This document shows positions 22,401-33,455 of a DNA stretch of 64,000 nt, in pieces. The stretch is from Agrypnia vestita. Its lineage: Eukaryota > Arthropoda > Insecta > Trichoptera > Phryganeidae. The position numbers and the translations under genes are program-made. Position 1 is the stretch's first letter. Every line of letters starts with the position of its first letter. The notes below the pieces were generated by a model that did no database searches, was not told the origin of the DNA, and saw only the letters and a list, made by a program, of their open reading frames with translations. The DNA lies in NCBI GenBank assembly GCA_016648135.1, contig JADDOH010004296.1:1-64000 (forward strand), read 5' to 3'.

Positions 22401-22404
22401 AAAA

Positions 22405-23905
22405 CTATCTATACCTATAAAACTCAATGTCTGCCTGTCTGTCTGTCTGTTCTCTATACAAATCTACACCGTTTGTCCGATCTGACCCAAATTTTATATA
22501 CTTATTCTTAAGGACCCGGTGGGTAGACCTCTTTCCATTTAGAGAGACAATCAAATTAGTATATGAGCGTAGTAGGCACACTGTTTCGTTGTGTTGGTAT
22601 TTATACTCGTATACTCCAACACATCGAAACAATGTGCCCCGTACGCACGGCTTACACATACTAATTCGATTGTCCTTCTTAAATGGGAAGACGCCTAACA
22701 TAGGCGATATTTCCCCCCTCCCCTTCTACCCCCGTCACCACTATCCCTCCCCCTCTTTTCCACCCCATATATTTTCCATGCAAATCTGTACCGTTTGACC
22801 GATCTGACTCAAACTTAGCACACTTATTATTTAGGCCCAGGCGGATAACATAAGTGACATTTTCCCCTACCCCTTTACCCCTCCTCCACCCAATGATATA
22901 TTTTCCACGCAAATCTGTACCGTCCGACGCGTTGTGATCCAAATTTTGCATACTTAGTCTTTAGGATCCGGCGAGTATCATAGATTACATTTTCCCCCAC
23001 CCCCTTCACCACTCCTCCTTTACCCCTCCCCCTCCCCACGATATATTTTCTATGCAAATCTGTACCGTTCGACCGAACTGAATCAAATTTCACTTAATTA
23101 TTCTTTAGGACCCGGCGATTAATATAGGTAACATTTTACACCTTCCCTTTTACACCACCCCCTCCTCCAAACATATTTTCAGTACAAATTTACACCGTTT
23201 GATCGATCGATCATTGTTTAGGACCCAAACTTCGCATAATTATTCTTTAAAATCCGGCGGGATAAGCTGTATTTCCCCCTCCCCCTCTACCCCCCCCATA
23301 TATTTCCTCTATAAATCTACATCATTTGACCTATCTGACCAAAATTTTACATGCTTATTGTTATGGACACGGCGGGTAACATAGGTCACCTTTACCATCT
23401 CAGAAATACCCCTCCCCCTCCCCCTTATATATTTTATTTACACTTTTTGACGGATCTAGCCCAAATTTTTCATAATTATTCTTTAGGACCCGGCGGGTAA
23501 CACAGTCGACATTACCTCTCCTCCTTTACCCCACTCCCTCCAACGATATATTTTCTATAAAATCTACACCGTTTGACTGATCTCACCCAAATTTTGCATA
23601 ATAATTCTTTTTTAAGGACCTGGCGGGTAACATAGGTGACATTACCTCCTCCCCCTTTACCCTACCCCCACTCATGATATATTTTCTTAACGATACATCG
23701 TTTGATCCATCTCACTCAAATTTTGCATACTTATTCTTTAGGACCCGACGGGTAACATAGGCAACATTTCCCCCCTGGAAATCCCATCCATCCCAGCCTT
23801 AATTAAATGGAAACATTGTTAGAGACTTTGTAAAAAAATGTTATCCCTTTGTCCCCCCATAAACTTATTTTTAGTTAAATCCTAAACCCGGGCAACGCTG
23901 GGTAT
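22405..23905 (+). mobile_element. Helitron-like element with a tandem array of about 120-130-bp units
   Basis: The head contains TATACCTATAAAACTCAATG and a (CTGT) microsatellite, as in the copy near 61050. About ten units follow. Each carries ACCGTTTGACCGATCTGAC, then TTCTTTAGGACCCGGCGGG and TAACATAGG, then a C/T-rich tract and ATATATTTTC. The element ends with a hairpin CCCGGGCAACGCTGGG at 23886-23901, the same end type as at 8929 and 61660. A family A MITE is nested at 22525. No protein is encoded; the small frames are repeat by-products. Confidence 0.65.
22525..22696. mobile_element. Palindromic MITE family A, nested copy
   Basis: Runs from AGACCTCTTTCCATTTAGAG to TTAAATGGGAAGACGCC, with TAAGCCGTGCGTACGG on the right arm as in the 13605 copy. 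It interrupts the Helitron-like unit array, so it inserted after the array formed. Confidence 0.75.
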
Positions 23906-23909
23906 AAAG

Positions 23910-24650
23910 TATATAATTCTGATTTTCAAATTTGAAAAATGTAAAAGGGTCACGGTCGACCAAATTCATATATTTTAAAGGAAACTGATACTTCACAGCT
24001 ATGCAATGTGTCAGTTTCCTTTCAAATTTTTCTACACATAAGGACATAGCGACATACATAAGATTACGTTGTATAAACATCAAATATTTTTTAAAATATG
24101 ACACAACACATCTACATATTAAATTTCTTCCGTTACTTTAACAATTATGTTTTTTTCTTGATCTAATTACAGTTGTCCCATAATCTCCCGTCTCCCGCGC
24201 AGTGTCATATTCCTTATTTGATTCTACGTTGCCTAGCAATGCGTAATATGTTACGCCAAAAAGATAACGGAGACAGATGCCACTCAGAATATTGAGTCAA
24301 AGACCAGAAACCGTTGCATTTCTTTTTGACAACAGTGCATTAATATTTATATACTAGATGTCCATGAAAGTGATAGTTGGGTACATGTATTACTTTCCGT
24401 GCAAGCAGAACCAGATTTGCATTTCAGGTCAACAGAATTCGATTGAGTGCAGCACTGTCGGTTTCATATCGAGCAGACCAGTCCTGACCCACATTGCTTT
24501 GCATGTGCCGCTTCTAAATTCTGCCCACAATTACACGCGAACCCTATTACTTTCCTTTGTCATAAATTCCAAATAATTCAAATACACTGTTGAGAAAGTT
24601 CGAGCTATTGCAATATCCTACATAAAACGAAAAACGCTTCACCTGAAACT
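23910..24650. other. Unannotated stretch
   Basis: A small inverted repeat, GGAAACTGATAC...GTCAGTTTCC with AAATTTGAAAAA/TTTTTC-type flanks, lies at about 23920-24045. An open frame of 72 codons at 24358-24576 resembles nothing known. Confidence 0.4.
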
Positions 24651-24653
24651 GTT

Positions 24654-25387
24654 AGGCGTCTGATACACATGCTTCTTTAGTGGCACGTGAGCATGCGCAG
24701 TATCGACTTTGACAGTGGCATGTTTATTAGTGGCATGTGTGTACGCACATGGCTAGAAATGAGCATGCCACCTAGTGGCATGCTCAAAAATCAACCGCCG
24801 GTTGATTTATAAGCATGCCACTGTCATTCACCATAGAGAAGGGGTATCTTTGGAGCATGTGTGAACAGACTTGCTTATTTATGAGCATGCTTATGTCATT
24901 CGCGGGCTTCGCAGCTAGTATTATCGATGCGATCTTCTCAAACATTACTTTTCGTGACTTATTATAGGAATCACGAATGTCTGCGGAATACTCGGTCACC
25001 GTTGTGTAAAAATAATATAGTGAGAAATAATGTTTACGAAACTTTATTAATAGGCATGAATGATTCAAATCTTTCAATAAAAATTATATAAACTAAAATC
25101 AAAAATGTGCGGATGGAAACTCGGGAACTTTTTTGATTTATTGGTTCACTTGAATTTTCTATTTCAGTTTGCAAAGTTTCCATTTTGAACAAGAGCGTCT
25201 CTATTCTATGACAAGAGCATGCCACTAATAAGCATGTGTGTTTGATTGTTAGCTTTGGGCATGCTTATTTATGAGCAAGCCACTAATAAGCATGCCAGTA
25301 ATGAGCAAGTGTGTACAGTTGTTAGGGCATGCTTATTAGTGGCATGCTCATTAGCATGCCAGTAAAGAAGCATGTGTATCTGTACCT
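24654..25387. mobile_element. GCATGC-rich foldback element, copy 1
   Basis: The 734-bp element is bounded by imperfect terminal inverted repeats sharing GATACACATGCTTCTTTA and AGTGGCA/ACTGGCA. Both ends carry many sub-terminal copies of GCATGCCACTAATAAGCATG-type words; GCATGC itself occurs eleven times. The GCATGC-free middle (about 24900-25220) holds a minus-strand 63-codon open frame (25225-25034) conserved in the copy at 53043. Target duplication is unclear (TT/TT at best), so I leave the superfamily open. Confidence 0.8.
25034..25225 (-). CDS. Conserved 63-codon open frame inside GCATGC element copy 1
   Basis: It begins MACSCHRIETLLFKMETLQ and continues with SSRVSIRTFLILVYIIF and MPINKVS. 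The equivalent frame in copy 2 (53201-53392) differs by only four residues (S/F, E/Q, N/H, E/V). The hydrophobic LILVYIIFI patch could be a membrane segment. I recognise no domain. It may be a captured fragment or a chance frame kept open because the copies are young. Confidence 0.25.
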   Translation of the reverse strand: MACSCHRIETLLFKMETLQTEIENSSEPINQKSSRVSIRTFLILVYIIFIERFESFMPINKVS

Positions 25388-25389
25388 TT

Positions 25390-26520
25390 AACATCACAGA
25401 CAACCAGAACATATAGACGTGAACTCACGTAGAATTCTTGGTGTACAATTTGGTGTCATTTAAAAAAAATTACTACGAGCTTGTAAATGTTTAAACAATG
25501 GTCAAACTAAATACTTTTCAAAAGTATAATGTCTTGGGAAATATTTGAGAAAACTAACAAACTTTGTATGGACCACATTGATTCTTGCGTAACTTATACA
25601 AAGTTATGTGACCGTGTGTGATGTGACTTATAAAGTTTGTTAATTTTCGCAAATTGCTAATTATCTAATGTAATAATATTGTTTATGATTTTAAATGTGG
25701 AACATCGTTAATCGCCGTAATAAGTAATTTTTTTACTTGCAAACGTTTTAACTATAAAAATTTACGGACAGAAGAAAAATGTGTAATTTATGGGATTGAC
25801 AAACATTATGTTGTCAAAATAAAAAATGTGTAACGTTTTCTATGGGAGAATTATTAATATACAAAAAAATATATATCGCGATTTTGATGACTGCACTGTT
25901 GTGACGCCATCAACAATCTTTTATCAAAATCCTTGGCACGAAATTCAAAAGTCAAATTTAATCCATCTTAACAGTTTTAAATACATATTTTCCTTGTTTT
26001 TAATAATGCTATGCCGAAGCAATGGATTAAATGATTAAAATTAAGAAATACATACATTGATATTGCGTATTATTAACTGCTTAAATGTATTTAATATTCG
26101 GATTAAATACATTTAAACAGTTAAATTATTGCAGATAGATTTCAGACACATTTTTTTCGCTGGTACCTACACTACTTTGCATGGATTTGTGTAGGTACCT
26201 ATAAAAATACTAAGAAACCAACGTGAGGTAATTTATTAGAACAAGAAATAGCTCTTTGAAATCATAATGTAAATAAGGTGAATTCAATGTCGAACTCGCC
26301 GCCATCCTCATAATTACTATTGTAATAAATGGCGTTTCAAGATCTATTCACAATGATTAAGTAACGACGAATCCTGGTAAATAGCTAATATTAGTTGTTA
26401 CATTCAACCTTGAACAGAACATGTAAACTCCTGTATTTCTGCTAGATTTCACATCGCGTATTTCAAAAAACCGATGGCAATAAATTCGTTAATAATTAGT
26501 GAAATTAAGAAAATTAGAAA
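25390..26520. other. AT-rich stretch with two small palindromes
   Basis: An imperfect palindrome at about 25550-25655 has AACTAACAAACTTTGTA and TATAAAGTTTGTTAATTTT as arms. A second, at 26074-26122, has 21-bp arms with one mismatch around an ATTCGG-type loop. No gene is visible. Confidence 0.5.
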
Positions 26521-26597
26521 ATACTCAGAATATTTTGAGTTTGTTCAAATCTTTCAGAACAGTGCTGGATTTATGTCACAGAGACATTATTAATCAA

Positions 26598-27123
26598 TTA
26601 ATGTATGTTATAGATATCTCACAGAGACGAAGCTGTATTTATTATGGGAAAGTAGGTATATAGAAGTCATTTGGGTGTACATAGGACTTATGACCTATCT
26701 TTATGGTTGGCTTAAGTGATCACTTTACACAATTGTAACATTCGCCATTTCCTCCCATGATAGAATATACCATGCTTATTCATTTTTTGGAAGTTGTATA
26801 TATGTTCAAATTGCGTGGAAAGCTTTCACATATGAGTTGTAAGCGCCTTTCCATGCGGCCTGTACAAAGCCATTTTCATTCCCCTAAATCTCCACAGATG
26901 TCGCTAATGAGAAAATCTACATTGATTTTTTACGGAATTTTGAGAATTTTTTTATTCTATCATGGGTGGAAATGGCGAATGTTACAATTGTGTAAAGTGA
27001 TCACTTAAGCCAACCATAAAGATAGGTCATAAGTCCTATGTACACCCAAATGACTTCTATATACCCACTTTCCCATAATAAATACAGCTTCGTCTCTGTG
27101 AGATATCTATAATATACATTAAT
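26598..27123. mobile_element. Long inverted-repeat element family B, full copy
   Basis: Arms of about 165 bp (26598-26764 and 26954-27123) are nearly perfect. Each carries ATCTCACAGAGACGAAGCTG, TTATGGGAAAGTAGG and AAGTGATCACTTTACACAAT. The interior of about 190 bp is unique. Related sequence recurs at 27705-27990, 32975-33455 and 63745-63960. An upstream leader (TTTGAGTTTGTTCAAATC, CAGTGCTGGATTTATGTCAC) is shared by all copies, so the true element may start near 26520. Confidence 0.75.
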
Positions 27124-27404
27124 TAGAAAATACTGCTGGCACAATGTGTGGTGAGGGTGGAGTAAAGTTTAAACATAGCGATTCACTGGTTCAGTAGACG
27201 ACAAGGGAAACAATTTATGAAGGAATAATATAACAATATAAAATTGATGACATTTATGCAAGTAGACTTCATAACTTCTAATATTACGAATAAAAACATA
27301 AAATATGTTGGTATTTTAATAAATTGATAAAATTAGTTTTTTTTATAGCAATGTTCTTTTTATATGTATGTATATGACATTCTTCCGTTAAAAATGTTCT
27401 CAGG

Positions 27405-27615
27405 TTTTCACGTCCGTTCAGAATCTACTATGTATAGTTTTCTGGGATATTCTACCATGTACACGTGACCTCTCTGGCCGACGTTTCGGATCCCATTGCA
27501 GGATTCCACGTTTCATCGTCAGAGCTGCTGATAACATCAGCCCTGATGATGAAACGTGGGCCAGAGAGGTCACATGTATACGGCTAAATATCCCAGAAAA
27601 CTATACACAAAAGAC
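27405..27615. mobile_element. Penelope-like palindrome with hammerhead-like cores on both strands
   Basis: The arms TATAGTTTTCTGGGATATTC and ATATCCCAGAAAACTATA enclose GACGTTTCGGATCCCATTGC on the left and CTGATGATGAAACGTGGGCC on the right. On the minus strand CTGACGA, a stem-forming GGAATCC...GGGATCC, and GAAACGTCGG occur in order. On the + strand CTGATGA is followed at once by GAAACG, so stem II is lost there. The same GGATCC/GAAACGTCGGCC text occurs at 32260. Confidence 0.55.
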
Positions 27616-27704
27616 ATTCTTCCTAGTTATAAACATTTACACTAGAATACGCCTGAAAATTATTTTAATTTTTTGACTTCTTTCTTAGACTAGTTTATAT
27701 GCAA

Positions 27705-27990
27705 GCAGAATATTATGAGTATGTTTAAAATTTCCAAGAACACAATACTGGATTTTATCCCCAGGCAGACATTACTAATATGCGTATTTTAGATGTCTCA
27801 TAGAGACGAAGCTATTTTTTCACATGAAAAAGTGGGTATGAAAGTTTTTTTGGGTGTTTGTAGGGCTTACGACCTATCTTACGACTGGTTTAAATGATCA
27901 TTTTATATAAGGACGTTCACCATTATTGTGTTCTTGAAAATTTTGAACATACTCAAAATATTCTAAATATATCATAACTGAACTAAAAAA
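27705..27990. mobile_element. Family B inverted-repeat element, partial copy
   Basis: Contains ACTGGATTTTATCC, GATGTCTCATAGAGACGAAG, AAAAGTGGGTATG and TTTAAATGATCATTTTA in the same order as the left arm at 26598, ending with AACATACTCAAAATATTCT. One arm only, diverged. Confidence 0.6.
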
Positions 27991-27999
27991 TTTAAATAA

Positions 28000-29475
28000 T
28001 TTTCAGGCAAGTTATAGTGTAAATGTTAATAATTCGGAAGAATGTCGTATACATGTAAAAATAATATTGTTTTAAAAAAAATCTATAAAAAAATAGATAT
28101 GTATGCATCTCATTACCAACGGCGACATATATACTGGTAAATAGATAATTAATTTAATACCTACATTTATAAAAATTATAATTTATTTCCATAAAATAAA
28201 TTACAACAATATTTTTACCCTACATTATTTTTAAGCACCCACAAATAAGGATAATCTTGAATGCTAAGACTTGCTGTAACATTAACATATTTTTTATTAT
28301 AGTACAATATTATATTTGTATTAACCACCTAATTAAAACTGTAAACTAAAACAAACATTTGCATGGCAGAAGAAAAATAATTTTGGAATTTAAATTATCG
28401 AGTTTACTGATTTAGAAAATGTTGTAGCTCGTGCCATCCTATTAAATTCCTCTAAGGGCTTCGAAAAAAATTTAAGGGTTATGATTTACGAGTAACAACA
28501 GCTTAAAATGTATCTTATTTTATTTTCATTAAAAAAACATTCACGTAATAATCAACTAATAATTATGCTTGAAACATTTAAAGTCTCCATTAGATGAAAT
28601 GAGTGCCAATATTTTATTTTATTTATAAGACTACATGAACGTTTCAATATAAAGTATAACCATATTAACTATATAGTATATATACTAAAAATGCATTTAA
28701 AAATATATTACCCATGGTATAAATTGGAGATGACCAAATTAACGCGAACCGGTTGATAACTATATTCAAAGACATGAATATACGTAATAATATTATTTAT
28801 AAATATGATTCTAAATAAATTGTACGTTTAGAGCATGGAGGCGCATGGCACACCATTAATTACTTCTCAATTCTCTGATCTGTTTCAAAAGAATTTTACG
28901 ATGCCTAGAAAGTATATATATATATTTCGTGGATATGTCGACGAATTTTTCTCGCAAGCACGACGCGCCGAATTGATGAGCTCGCCGAATGAACGCAGTC
29001 AATAAACATTTTAAAGTAAACAAACAAAATTAACACTGCATATTGCTAATCGCTACTAATTAGTTCAACGAATAAATAACACGGAATAACTTTAACAGCT
29101 TCTTCGCCTCTTCAAGGTTGAATGAAACATTTGTGCGTGTCATACTTTACTCACCAACTCGTGATCAGTTATTTTCTGATAATTATAATTGTATAATAAT
29201 TGTATTTGTAAAGTTTATTTATACGTATGTTTATATTTGTAAAGTTACAATAATATAATATTTTGATGTACTACCTCATGTTACACGGTCTCTTAGCTAG
29301 GCTTATATTGGCAGCAACATGACGGATATTTTGAAAAAATAATAAAGCGGTTTGCGCCTTTGGTAAATTTATAGTGTACATCAACGTTAATGTCGTGTGG
29401 CGTACTTATATTAAGGAACAAAAGATGATAGAAATTTTAAAAAAGGTTTCGACTCCAACAATAAAACAATAAAAT
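28000..29475. other. Unannotated AT-rich stretch
   Basis: No credible exon, terminus or repeat beyond simple AT-rich words. An ATATATAT run lies near 28916. Confidence 0.5.
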
Positions 29476-29484
29476 CGCAGTCTA

Positions 29485-29555
29485 TAGAATTCGAACCCGT
29501 GCTTATAGAAAAAAAAAGATTTCTAGTTTCTAGACACCTTAACCTCTATGCCAGG
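29485..29555 (-). mobile_element. tRNA-like Pol III promoter: tRNA pseudogene or SINE head
   Basis: On the minus strand an A-box match, TGGCATAGAGGTTAAGG (29553-29537), is followed about 40 bases later by a B-box match, GGTTCGAATTC (29497-29487). Spacing fits a tRNA with a long variable arm (Leu/Ser type) or a SINE derived from one. A T-run interrupts the middle and no acceptor stem pairs, so it is not a functional tRNA gene. Confidence 0.45.
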
Positions 29556-30115
29556 AATGGTATTTCGAGGTGTTTATATAGTATTAAAAAGTGTTATTAC
29601 TTATAACATTAATATATGGGTCTATCTCACTGGACCTCTTGTCTTGAGACCCATGAACAAGAGTCACTTGAGGGTAATCGAGCAAGATGGTATCTGCCAG
29701 TATTTTTTAAACTAAAACGGTGTTTCATTATTATCTTTTAATTCTTTCCTCTTTACTTCATGCTCACTCCGTTGCTCCTTGTTATACCGCCATTTTCTCA
29801 GTAGTTCTCTGGAAGGCGGGCATTTCGTAATTGTAACATGCAAGACCCCATAAACCCGCCACAAACAAAAAAAAAGATTTAAAATAGATTTCAAACTAAA
29901 ATTCACCGAAGAACAACAACAAATATTCATAGTGTCAATTACATATGAAGATATATTTTTAATATTTTTGAATCGCTGAAATGTTGCCTCAGCCACCCAC
30001 GGCGCTAGCCAAGCGTGGGTAATAAAATGATGAACAATAATTATTGCAAATAACTCCACTCGTGGAAGAGCGTGATGTCATGTTCCACCATGCCCGGTCC
30101 GAGCGGCCATCATTA

Positions 30116-30871
30116 AGCCATGTATTCACTAGGGGACAAATTGTCCCTCAACAGCACGCGCGGCATAGAGTCTACGTGACGTTGCAACGTCGTGCACTGT
30201 TCCGCGACCTCGCGCACAACATAGCGCGGCATTTCTACGTGCCGTGGCAACGTTGCCATGCGCACGGTACCCGAGCGTACTCACTGCAACATTCCGCGGA
30301 GCGTCAGTACCACGTGGTATGTTTACAAGTGAATACGCATGCGCTGTATCTGTCAAGATGACAATGCGGGGAAACGGAATCGTTCTCGAACTGATCGAGC
30401 TGTATCGATCGAAGATCGCATAGAATGTCCGTCCTTCTTTCTCTTTGCAGTAAATAATTTCGCATTCTCCTCTTTTTTCTCCTCTTACTTTTCGATAAAC
30501 TCATTAACATAAACAGATACGTGGCTATCATATAACATCATAGGGCGATATATTTCTGCGACGTCTGGAAAACAATAATTATTTGCAAAAAGGACCTTGT
30601 TTTTAATAATATTCAATTTACTACAGTAAAACCTCGTTAATTTGAAATTGCGACCCAAAAAAACATTTCGAATTGCGCTGAACCCCGTTTTCGCCAAATG
30701 AGATACCGCAGCTGTCATCGTAACCTCATGACATTTCCGCGACAAGATATGCGAGTCCCGGTGTGTACACGTCAAATGACCGCGTCATTGTCCCCGAAAC
30801 ATGAGCGTAGATGTTGATGCGACATGCCGAGCGGAATGTTTCGCGATTTGTCCCCTAGTGAATACATGGCT
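30116..30871 (-). mobile_element. PIF/Harbinger-type element, copy A
   Basis: The 756-bp element has terminal inverted repeats beginning AGCCATGTATTCACTAGGGG and extending through ACAAAT, flanked on both sides by TTA (30113-30115 and 30872-30874). A 3-bp TTA/TAA target duplication is the hallmark of PIF/Harbinger. The minus strand encodes a short transposase-like leader (see 30304-30531). A pogo/Tigger-like phrase, CAGTAAAACCTCGTTAATTT, lies inside at about 30624. The copy at 34796-35557 is in the opposite orientation. Confidence 0.85.
30304..30531 (-). pseudogene. N-terminal fragment of a Harbinger-like transposase
   Basis: The 75-codon frame contains KRRMRNYLLQRERRTDI then CDLRSIQLDQFEN. 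The pattern R-x-x-L-x-x-R-x-x-x-(13-16)-E(F/Y)-x-N resembles the start of HARBI1-type transposases (RxWxxxWLxxR...F.NFLRM). The usual W residues are absent and the DDE domain is missing, so this is a deletion derivative that keeps only the first part of the gene. The same frame is kept in copy B. Confidence 0.45.
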
Positions 30872-30879
30872 TTAACGTA

Positions 30880-31970
30880 TTTTGCTATTCCGGTACGTGC
30901 GTGACCCCTGATGGCGGTTTATTGATAAGTCAATAAAATTCGCGTCACTCGGAACATTGACGGTAGGTAATACTTATTTAAGTAAGATGAAGATTGACGG
31001 TGATACGTCTGTTACATAAGAATTTATATTGGCGAAGATAATTATCAGTCGCACTACCAGTTGTCGCACGATGGAGCCACTAATACGCCGGGCAACTGGA
31101 ACGAGTGAAGAGACACACTGCTCTTCTTGATTCACTAGTGTGAGTGTGATATGCTTTTCGACGATATCAGCGATTAAAAAAGTAACCACCACAGTTTTTT
31201 AAGCAAGTATTTTTACATTTATTTTTTTAGGGGCCCCAAATACATGGTTTATTCCAGGGTTCATTCAAGCCCTTAAATGTTAAATGCAGCCTTAACGTAG
31301 TAGTTTTGTAGGTTTACCTCATAATGGAATTCATGCACTACAATTTTCCACGGTGGCTTTCATTTTGAAATAGAAGCCATCATGGAATCGAATACGCTGG
31401 AACGCGATATTGATCTGCCTCTGATTACAGCAGTGACGCGAGCCACTGATAACGCATGACATTTTTACTGTCACAGTAATCGATTATTTTACTGTTTCCA
31501 ATATAAACTATGGCTCTTTTGTTACGAAAATAGAACATACCTAACTACTTTGGATTGAACCCCCTGCCAGGTTACTAAGTGCGGTCATGTGATGTAAGAA
31601 TATTACTAACCGGTCATAACTAATGTGTAGCTAATGAGAACAAAATTGATTGTCTGCAATAATAATCCCTACTCAAAGGAAAATAACTCAAGAATGTCAT
31701 TATAAGTCATTTGTACGCTTCTGCAACTTAAAAAATCGTCGATAGTCGGGTCCTTAATGCGACATATTTACATTTCTTCACTTTCTATACTTCTATTTAT
31801 TGATAGATATCATTTTACAATCAGTTGCAATTGCTACCCATACAGATTATAGTAATTATTATACTATTTTAAATATATATAAATTTTATCTGCATAAAGC
31901 TGAATTAGATTTTGAATTTGATTTGCAAAAGAGTGAATTAATGCAATCGCTAAATCTGTAGTTATTAAAT
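30880..31970. other. Unannotated stretch
   Basis: No gene, terminus or clear repeat beyond an (AT) run near 31966-31982. Confidence 0.5.
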
Positions 31971-32029
31971 ATATATATATATAACCCGCGTCAAAATCTG
32001 GTCCTCAGAAGGACCATTCGTCAACCGAC

Positions 32030-32060
32030 GTTTCGCCTGAATCACAAGAGGCATCTTCAG
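32030..32060 (-). ncRNA. Hammerhead-like core (CUGAAGA...GAAAC)
   Basis: On the minus strand CTGAAGA (32060-32054) is followed by a 4-bp stem (GCCT...AGGC) with a loop and then GAAACGTCGG. Position 7 of the hammerhead core is variable (CUGANGA), so CUGAAGA is allowed. Text flanked by AACGTCGG and a CTTCAGG mirror is typical of Penelope-like terminal repeats. The cleavage site was not identified. Confidence 0.45.
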
Positions 32061-32224
32061 GTTGTCAATAAATTTCCGTCACGAGGGGCAGTGCGTATAC
32101 GTCCATTCATATCGGAAGCTTATTACCAAGTGAGGTCTGGTAAGTCAAAGTCTAAATTTGGGTACTGTGGTCATTATTGGCCTTAATGATTTTTAAAATC
32201 ATTAATAGCATTAGTGAAATGTGA

Positions 32225-32345
32225 ATGAAAACAGCGGGGCTGATGATGGACCCTGCAATGGGATCCGAAACGTCGGCCAGAAAGATCGTAATAAAACGGC
32301 ATAATACCCCAGAGGACACAAACCAGAAGATTTTGAGTGGCCGTG
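32225..32345 (+). mobile_element. Penelope-like terminal fragment with a well-formed hammerhead-like core
   Basis: CTGATGA at 32240-32246, then TGGACCC TGCAAT GGGATCC (a 5-6-bp stem II), then GAAACGTCGG from 32267. Order, spacing and stem fit a minimal hammerhead ribozyme as found in Penelope-like elements. The overlapping frame GLMMDPAMGSETSA is shared with the 18520 copy and shows common ancestry, but is unlikely to be a protein. The cleavage-site strand and stem I partner are not resolved. Confidence 0.5.
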
Positions 32346-32359
32346 AAAACCTAAGAACA

Positions 32360-32465
32360 TTCTTAACCTACGTCTTGTTTATTTTTTTTTTAATCTCGTA
32401 TATTAAGTGTTGGGATAGCAATCTTAAGATGCCAAAATTGCTATTTTCAATATACGGCGGAATAT
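32360..32465 (+). mobile_element. Single arm of the foldback element family at 35892
   Basis: TATTAAGTGTTGGGATA, AATCTTAAGAT, and the terminal ATTTTCAATATACGG match, in order, the right arm end at 36480-36549. Only one arm remains. Confidence 0.5.
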
Positions 32466-32469
32466 TTTT

Positions 32470-32970
32470 TCTTACAGCAACATTGATTATCAAAATGGAT
32501 AAGGAATAAAATGTGGGATTACTTTAATTTATGTATGGTACAATAAAAATTTCGGCAGAACAAAACAGAAAATTTAAAAGATTGCATTTTGAATAGAGCA
32601 CATTTTGTATAATATGTAAATTATAAAATATACAAAAAATGTTACAGGATAGTTTATTGTCAATACTGGAATAAATTATACCAGATTATATTGTTAATAT
32701 TAGCTATAGCCTGGTGATGAAGCAGGAAAATATTTGTACACAGTCCATACTATAATAAAGGTACCTGCCCAAGAACAAGTATTTTAATATAACAATTCAA
32801 TAATGGAATGTCACATTCGCTCTATACAAAGTGTTTATTGTATTATGTAAGTATATACTTATATACATATAGTAAGTGACCTGACGTACCGATTTATTCA
32901 GTACAGTACTGATCTTAAAGATTGATTAAAAATTTGTACTAATTTTAAGAAAAATAATGGTAAACATTCG
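32470..32970. other. Unannotated AT-rich stretch
   Basis: Nothing recognisable. Confidence 0.5.
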
Positions 32971-32974
32971 AAAA

Positions 32975-33455
32975 AGTTACTATTTTGAGTTTGTCCAAAT
33001 TTTTCAGAACACTACTGGATTTTTGTCACAGGGACATCATTAATCAATCAATGTGTTATAGATGTCTCACAGAGACGGAATTATATTTTTATGGGAAGGT
33101 AGGTATTTATATTCTCTGGATGTTCATAGGAAAAAATTCCAAAATCATAAAAATAGATATCTCATCAGTGACATCTGTGATCATTTAAGGGGAACGAAAA
33201 GCTTTGGATGCCGGTCGCGCTAAGGATTTTTGTAACACGTATACGGAACATGTGAAATTTAAATATATACAACTTCCAAAATTTGATAGATATGGTATTC
33301 TCTCATGGGTGAAAAAGTGAACGTTACATTTTGTGAAGTGATCACTTATGCCAGCAGTACGATAGCCCTATGAACACCCAAAGACTTCCATACCAACTTT
33401 CCCATAAAAATATAATTTCGTCTCTGTAAGACATGATATATTGATTGCAAATTAT
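32975..33455. mobile_element. Family B inverted-repeat element, diverged copy
   Basis: Left arm: GAACACTACTGGATTTTTGT, GATGTCTCACAGAGACGG, ATGGGAAGGTAGG. The right arm at 33366-33450 gives the inverse (CCATAAAAATATAATTTCGT, CTCTGTAAGACAT). Arms are less alike than in the 26598 copy. 33460-34455 shows nothing except an ACAGAGACGAAGCTATTTAA phrase at about 34380, a stub of the same family. Confidence 0.65.

Noticed and set aside
22427..23384. Chain of 60-120-codon frames
   Set aside because: Periodic read-through of the Helitron-like unit array; proteins are repeats of the same DNA in different phases.
24654..25387. CRISPR array, because of regularly repeated palindromic words
   Set aside because: Eukaryotic context, irregular spacing, and repeats sit symmetrically at the ends of a TIR element.
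30044..30361. + strand 105-codon frame over the Harbinger end
   Set aside because: Lies across a transposon terminus; the coding-like signal is on the other strand.
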